From NCBI GenBank assembly GCA_963576735.1, contig CAUYWD010000186.1:1-64000 (forward strand): a stretch of DNA of 64,000 bases. The letters run 5' to 3'. Below are positions 60,290 to 64,000 of this stretch, piece by piece. How positions within the stretch are numbered: position 1 is the first letter of the stretch; each line of letters opens with the position of its first letter. Made by a program: the position numbers and the translations under genes. The notes beneath the pieces were generated by a model, which ran no database searches, had not been told where the DNA came from, and worked only from the letters and a program-made list of their open reading frames with translations. The stretch comes from Bedellia somnulentella (Eukaryota > Arthropoda > Insecta > Lepidoptera > Bedelliidae).

Positions 60290-60590
60290 ACAGTTGAATA
60301 GAATAGAAAATTTATTGCAAGTCACAAGTGAAATAGGTGGTACAGAAATTGTCTTATTTCTTACACATATTTTTGTAGTAGCTATAAACTTCCTCTGAAA
60401 TAAAATAAGAAATTCAAATTTATATTGACTTAACAAAATTGTCTCATATTTTTGTGATATCCTGTAACCATAATGAGTAGCCATGATTGAGTTATAAATC
60501 GGATGTTTATATGGTAGGCTCAATTCTATTCTGAATATGGTGCTTAAAGTCCACCACGCTGGCCTAGTTAAAATTGACATATTAAAACTG
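60290..60590 (-). repeat. LINE-like 3' fragment with (TATTC)n tail in complement
   Basis: GAATAGAATAGAAAATTTATTG at the left is the complement of an AATAAA signal and TATTC tail; the rest is a diverged 3' portion with short frames. A worn SINE-A piece (GTGTTTGTACAAAACAGTG) precedes it at about 60205-60260. Confidence 0.45.
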
Positions 60591-60924
60591 AATCATGGAA
60601 TCATAATAAGTTAAGTTGATTCGACCTGCAATTTCCTATTATTGTTGGTTAAAATTAAATCTCATAAATTGAAATGAGTTTGGTGCCCTTGCTAAGGAAG
60701 TCCAACTATCGCTATCTCGGATTTTCCTATTGACAATTGATGTCCTCCGGTGATAGCTTAGTGAAGAGACCACCTTATTTCCTGCAGTGGGAACTGGGTA
60801 CAAATTGGAGTAGGGGGATTTCTAAAGTCATATTTGTGGATATTTTCTGGTTCATTTAAACACTTGTGGTTTGTAAACATGATTCCATAAAATTTTTGCT
60901 GGTGAATCCCCATTTTCATGAATA

Positions 60925-61120
60925 GTATATATTATCATGGTTGTAAATGGTGAGGAAAAATATTGTGAGGTCATGTCTATTAGTACTTAGTGTGTGAGTT
61001 TGTAATGTGAGCCACCTACCCTACACCTGATTTTAATTAGTCATGTGACAATGGCTTCTTACAAAACAGTGATAGGCCTACCTCCTATCAAATATGTACA
61101 CTGTCCAAGCAAAACGTGAG
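60925..61120 (+). repeat. SINE-A copy, diverged
   Basis: TATCATGGTTGTAAATGGTG, then ACAAAACAGTGATAGGCC and ACTGTCCAAGCAAAACGTGA; the tail is missing. Confidence 0.55.
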
Positions 61121-61252
61121 TACTAGGTATATTAGTGCGTTTGTTTAGAACATGTACAATGATAGCAAATAAAATGAATTTGAATTTGATATATAATGAG
61201 GATGATAATAATTGGTTGCAGGGTAGTAAGCTGATGTCAGCAACCAGCTGCC

Positions 61253-61318
61253 ATGTCTTCGGAGCTGGATCAACTGAAAGCAACGCTTCGCTCCATCGTC
61301 GTGTCCAGTCCGACTCAG
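61253..61318 (+). CDS. LOTUS protein, first coding exon
   Basis: The ATG at 61253 follows AGCTGCC; a nearby upstream AG (GGTTGCAG at 61213-61220) could be the acceptor of a 5' UTR intron. Ends SSPTQ at the GTACGT donor. Confidence 0.75.
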
Positions 61319-61833
61319 GTACGTTCTTATAAATACACTCTATATCGTTTATCTCTGAATCTTTGTTGATAATATGTTTTTTTTAATCTAAGAATGTACG
61401 GATTTGTAAAGTTAAACGAACAATTACAGATGAATCTTAATTCTGGGGATAACCACTTAGGTCAGTAAAAAATAAAGAGGTGGCTCAAAAGTTATTTATT
61501 TCGAGACCTGTATAGCTCTAGCATGAGGGACCTTTTAACAAGATATTGTGTGGTGTAAAACTGCCGTCTCTTTTGCACTCACATAGAATCATTTACTTTT
61601 GTCTCATTCCAACCAATATTGTGGCGATGAAATAGCGCTCGTGCTAGGCCTCTGGCTCTACTGCTTTTTGGGATTATGGTCAATTAATAATTGCTTTTTA
61701 TGTTTCATAGGTGGATGTGCGCCAACTATGCCGCGACTATCGCGAGATGATGGGCTCGCACTTGCCCCTGCAGAAGTATGGCCACCGTGACGCCATCTCC
61801 TTCCTGAGGGAACGCTGCCAGGACTCTTTTCAG
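61253..61833 (+). CDS. LOTUS (OST-HTH) domain protein, TDRD5/TDRD7/tejas-like, first two coding exons
   Basis: Exon 1 61253-61318 (22 codons from ATG, donor GTACGT) and exon 2 61711-61833 (41 codons, acceptor TTCATAG, donor GTAACA) join in frame. The 63 residues read MSSELDQLKATLRSIVVSSP..VDVRQLCRDYREMMG, then LPLQKYGHRDAISFLRERCQ, a classic LOTUS fold (LRSLLxSxxxGV.L..L..DYREM.G..IPY..LG). Family knowledge: N-terminal LOTUS domains occur in TDRD5, TDRD7, Tejas, Tapas and Oskar, germ-granule proteins that bind Vasa and act in the piRNA pathway. Later exons (Tudor domain expected) were not found before 64000. Which family member it is cannot be decided from this piece. Confidence 0.8.
61711..61833 (+). 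CDS. LOTUS protein, second coding exon
   Basis: GC-rich exon, 41 full codons in phase 0, completing most of the LOTUS domain. Confidence 0.82.
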
Positions 61834-61871
61834 GTAACATTTTAATGGATTTTGAGACAAAATACACAAAT

Positions 61872-62035
61872 GTAAATGCCAAATAACCCTGAAGGGGTTT
61901 GCAGAGGTACCAATACTTCTGAACATCACGTGACAGCGCTACCTACTGTCCAGAGTAGTTACCCACGTTTTGCTTGGTAAGTAGGCAGGCCTATCGCCAC
62001 AAATACATTGTCACATGACTAAGTTTTTTGAGACA
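61872..62035 (-). mobile_element. SINE-A copy, truncated
   Basis: AAATAACCCTGAAGGGGTTTGC (tail complement) followed by body pieces with deletions, 40 bp past the LOTUS exon 2 donor. Confidence 0.65.
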
Positions 62036-62226
62036 GTTAAATGATTTTCTTTAAGTTAGGTATCCACTTAGTCGCACACCTCTTTTGCACTCCTGCAACT
62101 TTTGAATGAATTCTTAAGCGAAATGTGAATACTTTGCGAATGATTCGAGCTATGACTTAACAAGATCTTTTCAGATAATTTTATGCAAACATTAACTGCC
62201 CCCTGGTTAACCTTTTCAGCGCCAAA

Positions 62227-62785
62227 GTCTGATATATTAGACATTTAAGTTTCGTGCCCTCGCCGCCAAAGTCTGATATATCAGACAAATAAATCTTACC
62301 AATTTAACTCTATTTTTTCTTATCGTTATAGTACCTGACGACATATGCATAAAATTTTCAGACAGTTTATACTTTAGTTAATCAAAAATAACAATTTCAC
62401 AATGTATTATAATGTTATTTTAATAATAAATTATTAAAAACAAAACCGTGTTTATTAGTTAAATCCGACTCTTTTTTTATTTGAACCCTCAGCGCCAATG
62501 TCTGATATATCAGACATTAGTGATGTTACATTACAATGTTACTGCCAAAGCCAGAAATCTGGTACTCTAAAAAGAAACGTCTAAAAATGTCAAAATTATA
62601 CAGGTTTTTGTTTTGGGCATAGAAAATTTTAGTGTGACGTTATTTTACCAAGTTTTACCACAGAGAAATTAATATATTTTCAAATTATGTTTTGTATCGA
62701 ATCCAGTAAATTTCATGGTATGTCACAACACTATAGCGACACGATCATGCATCAGTCTCGTACGCCAACGTCTGATATATCAGAC
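62227..62785. repeat. Four copies of palindrome GTCTGATATATCAGAC
   Basis: At 62227-62242 (one mismatch), 62271-62286, 62500-62515 and 62770-62785, each preceded by CGCCAA plus one base, the same sequence as in the terminal repeat. They may be transposase binding sites. Confidence 0.9.
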
Positions 62786-62964
62786 ACGGAAGTGACGTCA
62801 GAGGCGATAGATATTTCTAGAACTATTTTTTTGTGCTGTACAATGAGGGTAGGAGATATCGATAAATTATGGAAGTACCCTGCAAAATCATGTTATTTAC
62901 TGGGTTATCATCTTTGCGTTGCTAAGTTGAGTTATTATTATTGTAAATTAATATTTATTGAAAT

Positions 62965-63372
62965 ATGACCACTGCAGAGGAGTTGATAAGGATTTTAGAA
63001 GGAACTGATGATGTTGAATTTGAAAGTGATGAAGTGTTCAAACATAATCAACAGGTAAGTTATTAAAAATTATAATACAATATAGTGTTTTCAATCTCAA
63101 TCTAGTGTAGTTACTCTGCTCTGATACAATATAGTGTTTGTATTTTTTTTTGTATAGGAATATTGAAATTAATACCTAGGTATAAAGATGTATTAACTTT
63201 AGAAAAAAAAACTTACTACCTATCAAATTTATTTTTATTTTTTATTTCGTGTTACTAAAAATATAAGAATATTGTGAGTAATTTATAACTATTGTTTTAG
63301 GGAGAAGATGACGAATTTAATTGGTTGGCAGGAGCACCGCCGTCTCCAGTTATCGATAATATCGATAACTGA
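62965..63372 (+). pseudogene. Short two-exon remnant ORF in the piggyBac element
   Basis: Exon 62965-63054 (MTTAEELIRILEGTDDVEFE .., donor GTAAGT) joins exon 63301-63372 (GEDDEFNWLAGAPPSP .., acceptor TTTTAG) to 53 codons and TGA. The acidic start is like the N-terminus of piggyBac transposases; the DDE catalytic domain is absent. Confidence 0.55.
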
Positions 63373-63479
63373 TCGATAGTTATCGACAATATCGACCAAC
63401 ACTAGTAAATCAACCGCGTTTATTGCCGTGGCGTGTGATGAACGTTTTTGACTAAAACTCTTGGCGTGGAAAGGGTTAA

Positions 63480-64000
63480 GGATCTTTTTCTAAATTTAAA
63501 AAATACAACAGAAGTATAACTTTGTCTGCTTTTCGAGTCTCTAACTGCACTCTAAATTTTATTGCCAGAAATCCAGAGATCTAACGTAGTAACGTAGTAA
63601 ATAAGGTTATTTCAGGGTTATCTTCATAAAACAGTACAATCAAATTATGTCTCATGTTTGAAGCTATCATTATTTATGTGTATTTTTATATGCATACATT
63701 TCGTCATTTGTTTATTTTGCTGTATTTGCATCACCTTTTCTTGGCCTTATATACCAACTATATTTTGTGTACTCTGTTTATTCTTTCATATCGCTCTTGA
63801 TTAAATATATAAATTGTGGTATAAATATATCTGTGCATACCTAAAGTATTTTTATATCTATGTGTGGAAACAGCAAAGATATACTGGCCAGTACACCCTG
63901 CTGTGTACCAACTTATAATTTGTATCTATGCTTAACTCGAAAAACATTTACACTCCGCGATGTAGGAATATGAGTGAGACGCTGCTATGTGCGTTTGAGT
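63480..64000. other. Right edge, probably intron of the LOTUS gene
   Basis: AT-rich; no coding exon, tRNA or repeat recognised. Confidence 0.4.

Larger units (their letters stand above)
62210..63475 (+). mobile_element. piggyBac-type element, internally deleted
   Basis: TTAA at 62206-62209 and 63476-63479 flank ends CCTTTTCAGCGCCAA and TTGGCGTGGAAAGGG, which are inverted copies of each other. TTAA target and CCYTTT termini are piggyBac hallmarks. At 1266 bp it is far too short for a transposase gene; only a 53-codon, two-exon remnant is left. Four copies of a 16-bp palindrome are inside. Confidence 0.85.

Overview
This window looks like genomic DNA of a moth or butterfly (Lepidoptera). It is AT-rich and its host genes are broken by GT-AG introns. 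It is saturated with non-LTR retrotransposons, mariner, hAT, piggyBac and Helitron pieces and tRNA-like SINEs, including repeats familiar from lepidopteran DNA. There is no sign of prokaryotic operons, rRNA or CRISPR.

Four host genes can be read. (1) The 3' two thirds of cactin lie on the + strand as six exons from 4433 to 18716, open at the left edge. (2) A complete seven-exon Orc4 (origin recognition complex subunit 4) lies on the - strand from 35628 down to 25141, predicted 479 aa. (3) A single-exon NDUFS3/ND-30 (complex I 30 kDa subunit) lies on the - strand at 49516-50313. (4) The first two coding exons of a LOTUS (OST-HTH) domain protein of the TDRD5/TDRD7/tejas type lie on the + strand at 61253-61833. 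Cactin and Orc4 converge tail to tail.

Nearly everything else is mobile DNA. 1-1165: a foldback element. 1.3-4.4 kb: SINE copies and a broken mariner. 5.9-10.2 kb: a recently dead LINE (LINE-1), followed in cactin intron 3 by a related 5'-truncated copy (LINE-2). 19.7-23.4 kb: a Helitron and a second mariner that itself holds three insertions. 28.5-31.9 kb: a full-length RTE with an intact 1031-codon frame inside an Orc4 intron. 38.9-44.9 kb: an RTE fragment split by a 5.4-kb LINE (LINE-3). 50.3-57.5 kb: a full-length RNase-H-bearing LINE (LINE-4) and a hAT element, both inserted just upstream of the NDUFS3 start codon. 62.2-63.5 kb: a short piggyBac derivative.

Most notable: (a) LINE-3 appears to join its two frames by -1 frameshifting on a U UUA AAC heptamer; (b) the most abundant short repeat carries both ends of the RTE, and a separate tRNA-like SINE shares the same 3' tail, a tail that in the RTE encodes the last residues of the protein; (c) two transposons separate NDUFS3 from its upstream DNA by about 7.2 kb; (d) insertions crowd to within 8-38 bp of several Orc4 and cactin splice sites; (e) a tRNA-like unit flanked by perfect inverted arms occurs in both orientations; (f) the piggyBac element carries four copies of a 16-bp palindrome. 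All assignments come from reading sequence and translations by eye; boundaries of degenerate repeats are approximate. Names used here: RTE-NA = short non-autonomous RTE derivative; SINE-A = tRNA-like SINE; THU = tRNA-like unit with hairpin arms.
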